Below are positions 1 through 16,236 of a DNA stretch of 64,000 nucleotides, one piece after another (within the stretch, counting starts at the first letter, position 1; each line of letters opens with the position of its first letter). The DNA comes from JBCBSZ01 sp039818945 (lineage in GTDB: Bacteria; Actinomycetota; Acidimicrobiia; Acidimicrobiales; Poriferisodalaceae). The translations under genes were made by a program, and so were the position numbers. The stretch lies in contig JBCBSZ010000002.1 of NCBI GenBank assembly GCA_039818945.1, positions 104,658 to 168,657 of the forward strand, written 5' to 3'. The notes beneath the pieces were generated by a model, which did not search any database, was not told where the DNA came from, and was given only the letters and a program-made list of their open reading frames with translations.

Positions 1-56
1 ACCCGGTCCCATCGGCGGGGGCCGCCCCGGAGTTGACCCGTCCGGGGCGCCGCCGC

Positions 57-617
57 TCAGCGACCGACAGCGCCGAGCAGCTGCGTGCGGACCACCTCGC
101 GGAGGTTGGCCGGATCCTCGAGATCCCACGAGCCCGGGTTGGCCATCAGGCTCTCGAGCATGGCCACGAGGTACTGCGCATCGCGTCGATGATCTCGATC
201 GGCGTCGCCCTCGGCCGCGAGCCGCTCGACGACGACCGGCTCGACGACATCGGCGAGCCCGTGCTCGAAGCGAGAGAGCCGCATCGCCAGCTCGTCGGGG
301 GCCGAGTCGAGCGCCGCCTGGAGGAGGGAGTGGGCCCGCAACGCCGGACCGCCCCACCGCAACACCTGCTCGAGGCCGTCGGCCAGGCTCGACGCCGCCT
401 CGAACCGACGGACGATCTCCTCGACGACGGTGCCGAGCTCACGGCCGACCAGCGCGTCGAAGACCTCGTCGCGCCCGCCGGGGAACCAGCGGTAGACGGT
501 GGCCCGTGAGACCCCAGCGGCGCGGGCCACGTCCTCGAGGGTGGTCTTGGCCAACCCGAGGCGCACCACGGCGCGGCCGGCGCCGTCGAGGATGCGAGCC
601 CTGGTGTCGTCGACCAC
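57..617 (-). CDS. TetR family transcriptional regulator
   Basis: A 186-residue one-domain regulator starting at a GTG. The N-terminal 50 residues form a typical TetR helix-turn-helix: a first helix (ARILDGAGRAVVRLG), then TTLEDVARAAGVSRATVYRW, the recognition helix with the common T-V-Y-R-W pattern. The remaining 130 residues are the variable ligand-binding and dimerisation half and give no hint of the ligand. The gene lies 11 bases downstream of the acyl-CoA ligase gene on the same strand. It is therefore probably co-transcribed with it and may control it, with a fatty acid or acyl-CoA as effector; that last part is inference. Family assignment is firm, target is not. Confidence 0.9.
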   Translation of the reverse strand: MVDDTRARILDGAGRAVVRLGLAKTTLEDVARAAGVSRATVYRWFPGGRDEVFDALVGRELGTVVEEIVRRFEAASSLADGLEQVLRWGGPALRAHSLLQAALDSAPDELAMRLSRFEHGLADVVEPVVVERLAAEGDADRDHRRDAQYLVAMLESLMANPGSWDLEDPANLREVVRTQLLGAVGR

Positions 618-628
618 CGACGGCGAGC

Positions 629-2245
<1,617 letters not shown>

Positions 2246-2332
2246 GGTGAACCCCCTCGTCTCGGACCGGCCGAACGGAAACGTAGCGCCGGCGGCGCAC
2301 CAAGCGCCTGGTGAGCCCATACCCTGCTCGAC

Positions 2333-3046
2333 GTGTCGTCCCGGGTCCGCTTGTGGCTGCTGCTGGGGCCCGTGGTCGTGGGCATCACCGCCGGGTACGT
2401 CGGCGCGGCGCTGCATCCCACCCTCGCCGTCGACTCCCCGCTGCTGCTGATCTCGCTCAACCCGCGCAACTACCACCTGGCCCTGGTGGCCGGCGAGATC
2501 GCGTTCGCCGCGTTCTTCGTCGTCGCCTTCCTGCGCCTCGTGACGCTCGACCCGCTGCTGTTCCTCGTCGGCCGCTGGTACGGACCGAGCGGACGCCAGT
2601 GGATCGAACGTCAGGTCGAGGGCTCGGACCGCATCGTCGGCTGGCTCGACCGCTGGTTCCCCCGGATCGGCTGGGCCATCGTCTTCGCCGCCCCCAACAC
2701 GGTCGTCTGTCTGCTCGCCGGCGTGACGCGGATGCGACCGCTGGTCTTCGCCGTGCTGAACGTCACCGGCACGATCGCGCGCATCCTCGCGATCTGGTGG
2801 CTGGCGCAGCAGTTCGAGAGCCAGCTCGACTCGGTGCTCGACTTCTTCAACCGGTACCAGACACCGGCGACGATCGTGGCCGTGGTCCTGGTCATGATCC
2901 AGATCGGCATCTCGGCCCGCCGGGGCGGTGGTGAGATCGGCGACGTCGTCGAGCTCGAGCGCCAGCTCGAGCAGGACCTCGAGGAGTCGGGCGACCGGGA
3001 GGCGACGAGCACCGCCGACGACGAGATGAGCCGCGACGAGCGCTAG
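2333..3046 (+). CDS. DedA/VTT-like integral membrane protein
   Basis: A 237-residue membrane protein starting at GTG, divergent from the ligase gene across 87 bases. Hydrophobic segments are seen at about residues 7-25, 45-70, 105-125, 135-155 and 175-195. Features of the DedA/VTT family are a segment ending LFLVGRWYG near residue 85, followed by a charged amphipathic region with RIGW and the membrane-embedded stretch VVCLLAGVTRM. DedA proteins are implicated in lipid flipping and membrane homeostasis. The C-terminal 40 residues are charged (ELERQLEQDLEESGD) and probably cytoplasmic. Followed after 10 bases by the DUF4262 gene. Family call is moderately sure because the canonical glycine-rich loops are diverged. 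Confidence 0.7.
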   Translation: MSSRVRLWLLLGPVVVGITAGYVGAALHPTLAVDSPLLLISLNPRNYHLALVAGEIAFAAFFVVAFLRLVTLDPLLFLVGRWYGPSGRQWIERQVEGSDRIVGWLDRWFPRIGWAIVFAAPNTVVCLLAGVTRMRPLVFAVLNVTGTIARILAIWWLAQQFESQLDSVLDFFNRYQTPATIVAVVLVMIQIGISARRGGGEIGDVVELERQLEQDLEESGDREATSTADDEMSRDER

Positions 3047-3056
3047 GTTCGGCGGC

Positions 3057-3572
3057 GTGAGCGGTGAGCCCGATCCCCCGCAGCCGTCGTTGCGCGTCGA
3101 GTACGACCCGGCCGACTTCCAGCTCGACCACGCCGAGGCGGTCGCGGCGATCATCGACCTCCAGGGCTACGCGGTCGAGCCGGTCCGCGCCGACGCCGAT
3201 CGGGGCCGTCCCGCCTACGCCTACACCATCGGCGTCGAGGACCTCCTCGGCCACCCCGAGCTCGTCGCCGTCGGCCTCGACGGCGAGTTCGCAAGCCGCC
3301 TCTTCACCGAGTTCGTCGACCACCTGCGGTCCGGCGGTGAGCTGCCCGTGTCCCAGCCGTTCGTGGGCATGCTCGGCGGAGAGCTGCCGTGCGTGCTGTT
3401 GCCCGTCGACGTCGGGCGCCACGCGGACTGGTTCGCCGGGGCCGCCGACCACTTCTCGTTCCGACCGTTCCGGATGCTCCAGCTCGTCTACCCGGACGCG
3501 GCCGGGCGGTTCCCCTGGGATCCGGAGGCCGACCCGCAGGTCGTCGCCACGCAACGGGTGCTCGGCGAATGA
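3057..3572 (+). CDS. DUF4262 domain protein
   Basis: A 171-residue soluble protein starting at GTG. It carries the marks of DUF4262: YAYTIGVEDLLGHPEL around residues 57-72, FVDHLRSGGEL near 90-100 and the C-terminal LQLVYPDAAGRFPWDP around 142-157. The biochemical role of the family is unknown; members are common in actinobacteria. The stop codon overlaps the dapB start as ATGA, so the two genes are translationally coupled, but nothing links the function to lysine synthesis. Confidence 0.85.
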   Translation: MSGEPDPPQPSLRVEYDPADFQLDHAEAVAAIIDLQGYAVEPVRADADRGRPAYAYTIGVEDLLGHPELVAVGLDGEFASRLFTEFVDHLRSGGELPVSQPFVGMLGGELPCVLLPVDVGRHADWFAGAADHFSFRPFRMLQLVYPDAAGRFPWDPEADPQVVATQRVLGE

Positions 3573-4351
3573 CCCGGGTGGCCGTGTTCGGCGCCGCCGG
3601 GAGGATGGGACTGGAGGTCTGCCGCGCCATCGAGGCCGATCCGGAGCTCACGCTGGCCGCCGCGGTCGATCCGGGCCGTGCCGGCGAACGCATCGGCCCG
3701 CTCGCCTCGATCGAGTCCGACGTCGTCGTCGCGGCCGGGGGCGAGGCGATCATCGGCGACATCGACGTCGCCATCGACTTCACGGTGGTCGCCGCGGCGA
3801 TGGCCAACGCCCGCCTCTGCGCCGAGCACGGGGTCCACGACGTGATCGGGACGTCGGGCTTCGGGGCGAACGAGCTCGACCGGCTGCGCGCCCTGTTCAC
3901 CCGATCGAACTGCCTGGTGGCGCCGAACTTCGCCATCGGGGCGGTGCTCATGATGCGCTTCGCCGAGCTCGCGGCCCCGCACTTCGAGACGGCCGAGATC
4001 ATCGAGCTCCACCACGACCGCAAGGTCGACGCCCCGTCCGGCACCGCCATGGCCACGGTCGAGCGGATGGCGGCGGCCTCGGCCGACTGGGCCGACGACC
4101 CGACCGAGCAGGAGACCCTGCCCGGTGCTCGGGGGGCGACGGGACCGGCCGACATCCCCGTCCACTCGGTGCGCCTCCGGGGTCTGGTGGCCCACCAGGA
4201 GGTCCTGCTCGGCACCACCGGGCAGTCCCTCACCCTGCGCCACGACTCCTATGACCGGACGTCGTTCATGCCCGGCGTCGTGCTCGCCGCGCGCCGCATC
4301 GCGGAACACCCCGGCGTGACCGTCGGACTCGAGCCGCTCCTCGGTCTCTGA
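3569..4351 (+). CDS. dapB: 4-hydroxy-tetrahydrodipicolinate reductase
   Basis: A 260-residue enzyme of the diaminopimelate/lysine pathway, reducing 4-hydroxy-tetrahydrodipicolinate with NAD(P)H; its product leads to meso-DAP for peptidoglycan. The N-terminus shows the Rossmann loop VFGAAGRMG. The middle shows the substrate-binding and catalytic motif ELHHDRKVDAPSGTA with the paired His residues, the Lys and the DAPSGTA loop. VAPNFAIGAVLMM is the usual strand-helix before it. Length matches the family. The start is the ATG at 3569 that overlaps the preceding stop; the longer open frame upstream is not needed. Confidence 0.96.
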   Translation: MTRVAVFGAAGRMGLEVCRAIEADPELTLAAAVDPGRAGERIGPLASIESDVVVAAGGEAIIGDIDVAIDFTVVAAAMANARLCAEHGVHDVIGTSGFGANELDRLRALFTRSNCLVAPNFAIGAVLMMRFAELAAPHFETAEIIELHHDRKVDAPSGTAMATVERMAAASADWADDPTEQETLPGARGATGPADIPVHSVRLRGLVAHQEVLLGTTGQSLTLRHDSYDRTSFMPGVVLAARRIAEHPGVTVGLEPLLGL

Positions 4352-4441
4352 GGCCCCCGGGGCCGCCCAACGGAACCTCATCCACCGGCCGGTCGGGCCG
4401 ACAGGTCGAGAGCCGACCGCCCTCGACCGCTGGATGTCGCC

Positions 4442-10468
<6,027 letters not shown>

Positions 10469-10513
10469 CCCGACGACCCCGCCGGCTCCGCGTCCGGTGA
10501 GATCGGAGGCGAC

Positions 10514-11731
10514 TCAGGTGGGCCGGACCGCGACCCGCGTGGGGTCGACCGCGAAGAGCTCCTCCGCGAGCTCCGTGACCTCGGCGGCGGTCACGGCCTC
10601 GAGGGCGACCACCTCGGCATCGACGTCCATCGGCTCGCCTCGCTCCAGCATCGAGAGGCCGTGGCTGTACATCCGGGCGGCCGGATCCTCGGCGGCCAGC
10701 TCGGTCGAGCCGGCCAGGTACCCGACGGCCGTCGCGAGCTCGTCGGCGTCGGGGCCGTGACGGCGCAGGTCGTCGATCTCGGCGGCGGCGATCTCGGCGA
10801 CCCCGTCGAGGCGGCCCGGCGCCGTGGCCGCGCCGACGATCAGCGCGCCCGCGTCGGAGAACTGCGCGGTGCTGGCGTAGACCGAGTACGCCCAGCCCCG
10901 GTCCTCCCGGACCCGTTGGAACAGGCGGCTCGCCGCACCACCGCCGAGGAGCTGGGTGAGGACCGCCAGCGCGTGGCGGCGGTCGTCACCGGCGGCCGGC
11001 GCGGGCCACGAGAGCAGCAGATGGCCCTGCTCGCAGTCGCGGTGACGTTCCACGACCACCGCGTCGCGGGGAGCGGGAGCCGTCCGGCGGAGCTGACCGT
11101 TGGCCGGGGCCACCTCGAGCACGGACCGGAGCCGGGTGACCAGGTGATCGTGGTCGACGGCACCGGAGGCGACGACGATCAGGCGGTCGGCTCGGAACTC
11201 GCGGGAGAAGAACTCGGCGATGTGCTCGCGCCGGAGCGACTCGATCGTGTCGGCGGTGCCGAGGGAGTCCCGTCCGAGCCCGTGGTCGGGGAACAGCGTC
11301 TCGTACAGGAGCACGTAGGCGTCGTCCTCGGGGACGTCCCGACTCCCGGCGAGCTCGTCGAGGATCACCTCGCGCTCGACGTCGACGTCCTCGGCCCGGA
11401 ACGCGGGCTCGCTCAGCACCTCGCCCAGGAGGTCGACGACGAGATCGGTGTGACGGGCGGGGAAGCGCCCGTGCAGCACGGTGTGCTCCCGGGAGGTGAA
11501 GGCGTCGAGCTCTCCCCCCGCTCGCTCGACGGCGCGAGCGAGGTCGAGCGCGCTGCGGCGTGGGGTGCCCTTGAACAGCAGGTGCTCGAGGAAGTGGCAG
11601 ACGCCGGACCGGTCGGCCGGTTCGTCGCGGGAACCGACGCCGATCCAGGCGCCGAGGGCGACGGACCGGGCGCCGGGGACCGGGTCGGTGCAGACGATGG
11701 GTCCGTCACCGACCCGGTCGACGCGGAGCAT
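10514..11731 (-). CDS. M16 family zinc metallopeptidase (insulinase/PepR type)
   Basis: A 405-residue peptidase of the pitrilysin/processing-peptidase family. The inverted zinc motif HFLEHLLFKGT (HxxEH) is present near residue 45, with the distal Glu in VEREVILDEL about 75 residues later. The C-terminal half contains the typical R/Y segment (REDRGWAYSVYA). The start ATG is 11 bases after the pnp stop, so the gene is probably read with rpsO-pnp. A pnp-linked M16 peptidase is a conserved actinobacterial arrangement; the natural substrate is unknown. Confidence 0.92.
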   Translation of the reverse strand: MLRVDRVGDGPIVCTDPVPGARSVALGAWIGVGSRDEPADRSGVCHFLEHLLFKGTPRRSALDLARAVERAGGELDAFTSREHTVLHGRFPARHTDLVVDLLGEVLSEPAFRAEDVDVEREVILDELAGSRDVPEDDAYVLLYETLFPDHGLGRDSLGTADTIESLRREHIAEFFSREFRADRLIVVASGAVDHDHLVTRLRSVLEVAPANGQLRRTAPAPRDAVVVERHRDCEQGHLLLSWPAPAAGDDRRHALAVLTQLLGGGAASRLFQRVREDRGWAYSVYASTAQFSDAGALIVGAATAPGRLDGVAEIAAAEIDDLRRHGPDADELATAVGYLAGSTELAAEDPAARMYSHGLSMLERGEPMDVDAEVVALEAVTAAEVTELAEELFAVDPTRVAVRPT

Positions 11732-11742
11732 CCGGTGCCGGG

Positions 11743-14148
11743 TCAGTCGTTGCTGCGACGACGGCGCCGACGACCACCGCGGCCACCACCACCGCCGCCA
11801 CCGCTGGGCTTGGCGGGACCGAGGTCGCCGTGCTCGGCGGCCATCTCCTCGTCGAAGGCGTCGTCGAAGGACACCGTCTTGCGGGCGGGGGCGTCGCCGC
11901 CACCGCTGTCGGAGTCGCCGCCGCGAGAACGGCCACCACCGCCGCCGTTCTCGGTCGAGCCGCCGTCGGCCACCGGGCCACCTGGCAGCTGGACCGGGGT
12001 GAGGGCGAGCTTGCCGTTGGGATCGATGTCGTCGACCCGGACCGTGACGAGATCGCCGAGGGAGACGACGTCCTCGACCTTGTCGATGCGCTTGCCACCG
12101 CCGAGCTTCGAGATGTGGAGCAGGCCGTCGGTACCGGGCATCAGGTTCACGAACGCACCGAACTTGGTGATGTTCACGACCGGACCCGTGTACTCCTTGC
12201 CGACCTCGGGGGTCGGCGGGTTCACGATCAGCTCGATCTGGCGCTTGGCCTCCTCGACCGCGCCGCGATCGACGCCGCCGATGGCGACCGTTCCGACCAT
12301 GCCGTCGTCGTCGACGGCGATGTCGGCACCGGTCTCCTCCTGGATGGTGTTGATGACCTTGCCCCGCGGGCCGATGACCTCGCCGATCTTCTCGAGCGGG
12401 ATCTCCATCGAGACGATCTTCGGCGCCGACTCGGCGACGTCCTCGCGGGGACCGTCGATGGCCGAGGTCATCACGTCGAGGATGGCCATGCGGGCATCCT
12501 TGGCCTGGTTGAGGGCCTGGGCCAGCACATCGGCGGGGATGCCGTCGATCTTGGTGTCGAGCTGGAGGGCGGTCACGGCGTCGGAGGTGCCGGCCACCTT
12601 GAAGTCCATGTCGCCGAACGCGTCCTCGGCACCGAGGATGTCGGTCAGCGGCGTGTACTTGCCCTCGGCGAACACGAGGCCCATGGCGATGCCGGCCACC
12701 GGCGCGACGATCGGCACACCGGCGTCCATCAGCGACAGCGACGAGGCGCACACCGACGCCATCGAGGTCGAGCCGTTCGACGACAGCACGTCGGAGACGA
12801 GGCGCAGCGTGTACGGGAAGTCGTCCTTGGACGGGATGACCGGGAGCAGCGCCTTCTCGGCGAGCGCGCCGTGGCCGATCTCGCGCCGCTTCGGGCCCCG
12901 CATGAAGCCGGCCTCGCCGGTCGAGTAGGGCGGCATGTTGTAGTGGTGCATGTAGCGCTTGCGATCGCTCGGGTTGAGCGTGTCGACGATCTGCTCCATG
13001 CGCAGCATGGCGAGGGTCGTGACGTTGAGCGCCTGGGTCTCGCCCCGCTGGAACAGGCCGGAGCCGTGGGCGGTCGGCAGCAGCCCGACCTCCGACGACA
13101 GCGAGCGCAGGTCGGCCGGGCCACGCCCGTCGATGCGCACGCCCTCGTCGACGATGCGCTTGCGGACGATCTTCTTGGCCAGCGCACGACCGGCGGCGCG
13201 GATCTGCTTCTCGCCGTCGGCGACGTCGGCGAAGCGGTCACCGAGCGTCTCGACGATGAACGCGGCGGTCTCCGACTCGGCGTCGGCCCGCTCGGCCTTG
13301 TTGGCGATCGTCATGGCCGCCGCCATCTTCTCGGCGCCGATCTCCTCGACCGCCGCCATGATCTCGTCGCTGTAGTCGACGAAGGCGGTCCAGCTGATCG
13401 GGTCGGCCACGCCGTGGGCGACCGCGAGCTGGCGCTGCAGCTTGACGATGTCGGAGATGTGGGGCTTGGCGGCGTCGAGCCCGGCGGCGAGGACGGCCTC
13501 GTCGACCTTCGGGGCGCCGTCGGCGTAGTACGAGAAGCTCTTCTCGGTGCCACCGGCCTCGACCATCATCACGGCGACGTCACCGTCGTCGAGCAGGCGA
13601 CCGGCCACGACCATGTCGAAGGTGGCGGCGTCGCTCTCCTCGTAGGTCGGCTGGGGGATCCACTCGCCGTCGGTCGAGTAGGCCAGGCGCACGGCGCCGA
13701 TCGGGCCCTCGAACGGGATGCCCGAGATCGTCAGGGCGGCGGAGGCGCCGTTGAGCGCGACCACGTCGTAGGGGTTGGCGCCGTCGATGCCCAGGATCGT
13801 GCCGACGATGTGGCACTCGTTGCGGAACCCGTCCGGGAAGGCCGGGCGCAGCGGGCGGTCGATGAGGCGGCACGTGAGGATGGCGTCCTCGGACGCCCGG
13901 CCCTCACGGCGGAAGAACGAGCCGGGGATCCGCCCGGCGGCGTACATCCGCTCCTCGATGTCGACGGTGAGCGGGAAGAAGTCGGCGCCGTCACGGGCCC
14001 GACCTGCGGTGGCGGTGACGAGCACCTGGGTGTCGCCCATGCGGACGACGACGGCTCCATCGGCCTGACCGGCGAGCTTGCCGGCCTCGAAGGAGATCGT
14101 CTTGTCGGTGCCGGCAACCGGCGCCGACACGTTGATGGCCTCAGCCAT
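11743..14148 (-). CDS. pnp: Polyribonucleotide nucleotidyltransferase (PNPase)
   Basis: An 801-residue 3'-to-5' phosphorolytic exoribonuclease of mRNA decay. Two RNase PH-like domains occupy roughly residues 5-550 (FFRREGRASEDAILTCRLID in the first, a GTSDAVTALQLDTKIDGI segment in the second). A KH domain (IGEVIGPRGKVINTIQEETG) and an S1 domain (EYTGPVVNITKFGAFVNL) follow. The last 100 residues are low complexity, with Gly, Ser and Arg runs ending in a basic patch, perhaps an RNA-binding tail. The start is the ATG at 14148 with an AGGAGGA ribosome site upstream; the longer open frame is ignored. It follows rpsO, as in many bacteria, and precedes the M16 peptidase. Confidence 0.97.
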   Translation of the reverse strand: MAEAINVSAPVAGTDKTISFEAGKLAGQADGAVVVRMGDTQVLVTATAGRARDGADFFPLTVDIEERMYAAGRIPGSFFRREGRASEDAILTCRLIDRPLRPAFPDGFRNECHIVGTILGIDGANPYDVVALNGASAALTISGIPFEGPIGAVRLAYSTDGEWIPQPTYEESDAATFDMVVAGRLLDDGDVAVMMVEAGGTEKSFSYYADGAPKVDEAVLAAGLDAAKPHISDIVKLQRQLAVAHGVADPISWTAFVDYSDEIMAAVEEIGAEKMAAAMTIANKAERADAESETAAFIVETLGDRFADVADGEKQIRAAGRALAKKIVRKRIVDEGVRIDGRGPADLRSLSSEVGLLPTAHGSGLFQRGETQALNVTTLAMLRMEQIVDTLNPSDRKRYMHHYNMPPYSTGEAGFMRGPKRREIGHGALAEKALLPVIPSKDDFPYTLRLVSDVLSSNGSTSMASVCASSLSLMDAGVPIVAPVAGIAMGLVFAEGKYTPLTDILGAEDAFGDMDFKVAGTSDAVTALQLDTKIDGIPADVLAQALNQAKDARMAILDVMTSAIDGPREDVAESAPKIVSMEIPLEKIGEVIGPRGKVINTIQEETGADIAVDDDGMVGTVAIGGVDRGAVEEAKRQIELIVNPPTPEVGKEYTGPVVNITKFGAFVNLMPGTDGLLHISKLGGGKRIDKVEDVVSLGDLVTVRVDDIDPNGKLALTPVQLPGGPVADGGSTENGGGGGRSRGGDSDSGGGDAPARKTVSFDDAFDEEMAAEHGDLGPAKPSGGGGGGGRGGRRRRRRSND

Positions 14149-14347
14149 GTTTGTCGTATTCCTCCTGTCGGCGCACCCTGCGCCGACGTCTGCGTCGGAG
14201 GTGTTCGGGGCCAACTCCCAGTCGGCCGCCACCCACCGGTGTGGGCGAGGGGCGGGCGACTGGCAACTGACCGCTTCCACCTCTCCGGGTCCGGACCCTC
14301 CGTTCCCGGGTTGTCCGCGCCGGGCCGTCGCCGGCCGGACGCGACAT

Positions 14348-14369
14348 CGGGCGGCCCGGAGGCCGCCCG
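14348..14369 (-). terminator. Hairpin in the rpsO-pnp intergenic region
   Basis: A perfect 9-base-pair GC stem (CGGGCGGCC with GGCCGCCCG) and a four-base loop sits 13 bases after the rpsO stop. No T-run follows, so strong intrinsic termination is doubtful. It may act as an attenuator, an RNA-processing site or a 3' end protector, as known for the rpsO-pnp junction in other bacteria. Confidence 0.5.
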
Positions 14370-14382
14370 ACGAACTTGGTTG

Positions 14383-14658
14383 CTATCGCCGGAGCCCGAG
14401 CTTGGCGATGATGGCCCGGTAGCGCTCCACGTCGTTGTCCTGGAGGTACCGGAGGAGCTTGCGGCGCCGGCCGACGAGCTTGAGCAGCCCGGCCCGGCTG
14501 TGATGGTCCTTGTGGTGGGTCTTGAGGTGTTCGGTCAAGTGGGAGATCCGAGCGGTGAGCAGTGCGATCTGCACCTCGGGCGACCCCGTGTCGGAGTCGT
14601 GCTGGCGGTGCTCGGCGATGATGGCCTCGGCGTCGATCGCCTCGGTCGAGATGGGCAT
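14383..14658 (-). CDS. rpsO: 30S ribosomal protein S15
   Basis: A 91-residue protein matching S15 in length and sequence: TGSPEVQIALLTARISHLTE in the first half and HHKDHHSRAGLLKLVGRRRK with the basic rRNA-binding helix in the second. S15 binds 16S rRNA early in assembly of the small subunit. The start is the ATG at 14658 (MPISTEAID); the open frame extends upstream but without family similarity. It begins the rpsO-pnp-M16 group. Confidence 0.97.
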   Translation of the reverse strand: MPISTEAIDAEAIIAEHRQHDSDTGSPEVQIALLTARISHLTEHLKTHHKDHHSRAGLLKLVGRRRKLLRYLQDNDVERYRAIIAKLGLRR

Positions 14659-14835
14659 ACGGGTTGACTCGTCCTTGTGTACGTCGTGGAAATCCGGGTG
14701 GCCCCAGGTGACCGGTGCGAACACGCTGACCCGAACGGGTCGAGAGCTGACTTCCACCGGGCCCGAGTGGCGCCCGTCGTCGGTCGCGATGACCGATGCG
14801 ATCAGGCTACCAGCACCGACGTCGCTTTCGCGAGG

Positions 14836-15609
14836 TCAGCGTGCCGTGACTCCCCCGTCGACCGGAAGCGCCGCTCCGTTGAGGTATGCCGCGTCATCGC
14901 TCGCGAGGAACGCGATCAGCGCAGCGACGTCGGCCGGCTCCCCGTAGCGACCGAGCGGGTTGTTCGTGGCGATCATGCGACGGAGCGCCTCGGGATCGTC
15001 CGGGGCCATACCGGCCTCGAGCGAGCGCATCATGCGCCCCTCGACCGGAGCCGGGCAGACGGCGTTGACCCGCACGCCCTGGGGCCCGAGCTCGAGCGCG
15101 GAGGTGCGGGTGAGCCCGATGACGGCGTGCTTCGAGGCGGTGTAGGCCGCCGTGCCGGGGGTGCCCGTCAGACCGGCGATCGACGAGATGTTGACGATCG
15201 AACCGCCGCCTCGCTGCACGATCCGAGGGGCAGCGGCCCGGGTGCCGAGGAAGACGCCGAGCACGTTCACGTCCAACACCTTGCGGAAGACCGCGTCGTT
15301 GTACTCGGTGACCGGGGCGACCTCGCCCTCGATGCCGGCGTTGTTGACGAGCACGTCGAGCCCACCGAACCGGTCGACCGCCTCGGCGACGGCTCGGTCC
15401 CAGTCCGCCGAGGAGGTCACGTCGGCCTCGATCGCCACGGCTTTCCCGCCGTTGCGCGTCGCCGCGGCCACGGCGTCGCCGACCGGCGCACCCCGCAGAT
15501 CGGTGGCGACCACGGCGGCGCCCTCGTGGGCGAGGCGACCGACGACCGCGACACCGATCGCGCCCGCCGCGCCGCTGACCAGCGCCACCTTGCCGTCGAG
15601 ACCCGCCAT
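14836..15609 (-). CDS. Short-chain dehydrogenase/reductase
   Basis: A 257-residue classical SDR. The nucleotide loop is SGAAGAIG near residue 12, NNAG follows near 88, the catalytic Ser lies in NISSIAG and the Tyr-Lys pair in YTASK. The C-terminal end DGAALPVDGG-type (NGAALPVDGGVTAR) is common in FabG-like enzymes. Substrate is not identifiable. The start ATG at 15609 has GGAGGTGGCG upstream and is preferred over the longer frame. It lies between the rpsO group and the tandem PspC gene and does not share an obvious pathway with either. Confidence 0.9.
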   Translation of the reverse strand: MAGLDGKVALVSGAAGAIGVAVVGRLAHEGAAVVATDLRGAPVGDAVAAATRNGGKAVAIEADVTSSADWDRAVAEAVDRFGGLDVLVNNAGIEGEVAPVTEYNDAVFRKVLDVNVLGVFLGTRAAAPRIVQRGGGSIVNISSIAGLTGTPGTAAYTASKHAVIGLTRTSALELGPQGVRVNAVCPAPVEGRMMRSLEAGMAPDDPEALRRMIATNNPLGRYGEPADVAALIAFLASDDAAYLNGAALPVDGGVTAR

Positions 15610-15722
15610 CGCCACCTCCCGCTTCGTCGTCGGTCGCAACCTAGACGGTCGGCCGGGACGGGTCGGTGGTCAGCGGCCTCGGAGGCGTGCGAGGACCGTC
15701 GCGAAGCTCCACCGCAAGAGGA

Positions 15723-16172
15723 TCAGGAGGGCCCAGCCCCGGGACCGTCGTCGACCTCGGCGTGATCCGGCTCGGGTGGCCGCGGCTCGAGCGCGATCGC
15801 GAGGGCGAGATAGGCGACCAGGCCGGCACCGCCGAAGAACACCGCCACGACGAAGACGAGCCTGACGACGGTCGGGTCGACGTCGAAGGCGCGTCCGATG
15901 CCGCCGCAGACGCCGAAGATCCGCTTGTCGTCAGGGTCGCGGTAGATCCGGGTGACGTCGCCGGTCGACCCATCTGCGTCCCAGTACCCCGCTGGCGCTG
16001 GGTTGATGATCAACCAGGCGACGAGGTAGAGGACGAGCCCGGCGCCGCCGAGGAAGATCGATGCGACGAAGAGCGAGCGCACGATGAGCGGATCGATGCC
16101 GACGTACCGGGCGAGCCCCGCAGCGACGCCGGCGACGCGCTGGTGCTCGACGTCGCGATAGAGGCGCTTCAC
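15723..16172 (-). CDS. Tandem PspC-domain membrane protein
   Basis: A 149-residue protein made of two successive PspC domains. The first has RLYRDVEHQRVAGVAAGLAR then a hydrophobic hairpin ending LYLVAWLIINPAP; the second has RIYRDPDDKRIFGVCGGIGR then LVFVVAVFFGGAGLVAYLAL. PspC is the membrane sensor/partner of phage-shock systems, and actinobacterial relatives respond to envelope stress. No PspA homologue or DNA-binding partner lies nearby. GTG start at 16172 with AGGAGGATCATC upstream. Confidence 0.85.
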   Translation of the reverse strand: MKRLYRDVEHQRVAGVAAGLARYVGIDPLIVRSLFVASIFLGGAGLVLYLVAWLIINPAPAGYWDADGSTGDVTRIYRDPDDKRIFGVCGGIGRAFDVDPTVVRLVFVVAVFFGGAGLVAYLALAIALEPRPPEPDHAEVDDGPGAGPS

Positions 16173-16236
16173 CGATGATCCTCCTGCACGGCACCACGCT
16201 CTCGCAGGTCCGAGGACGATGTCCAGCCATCATCGG

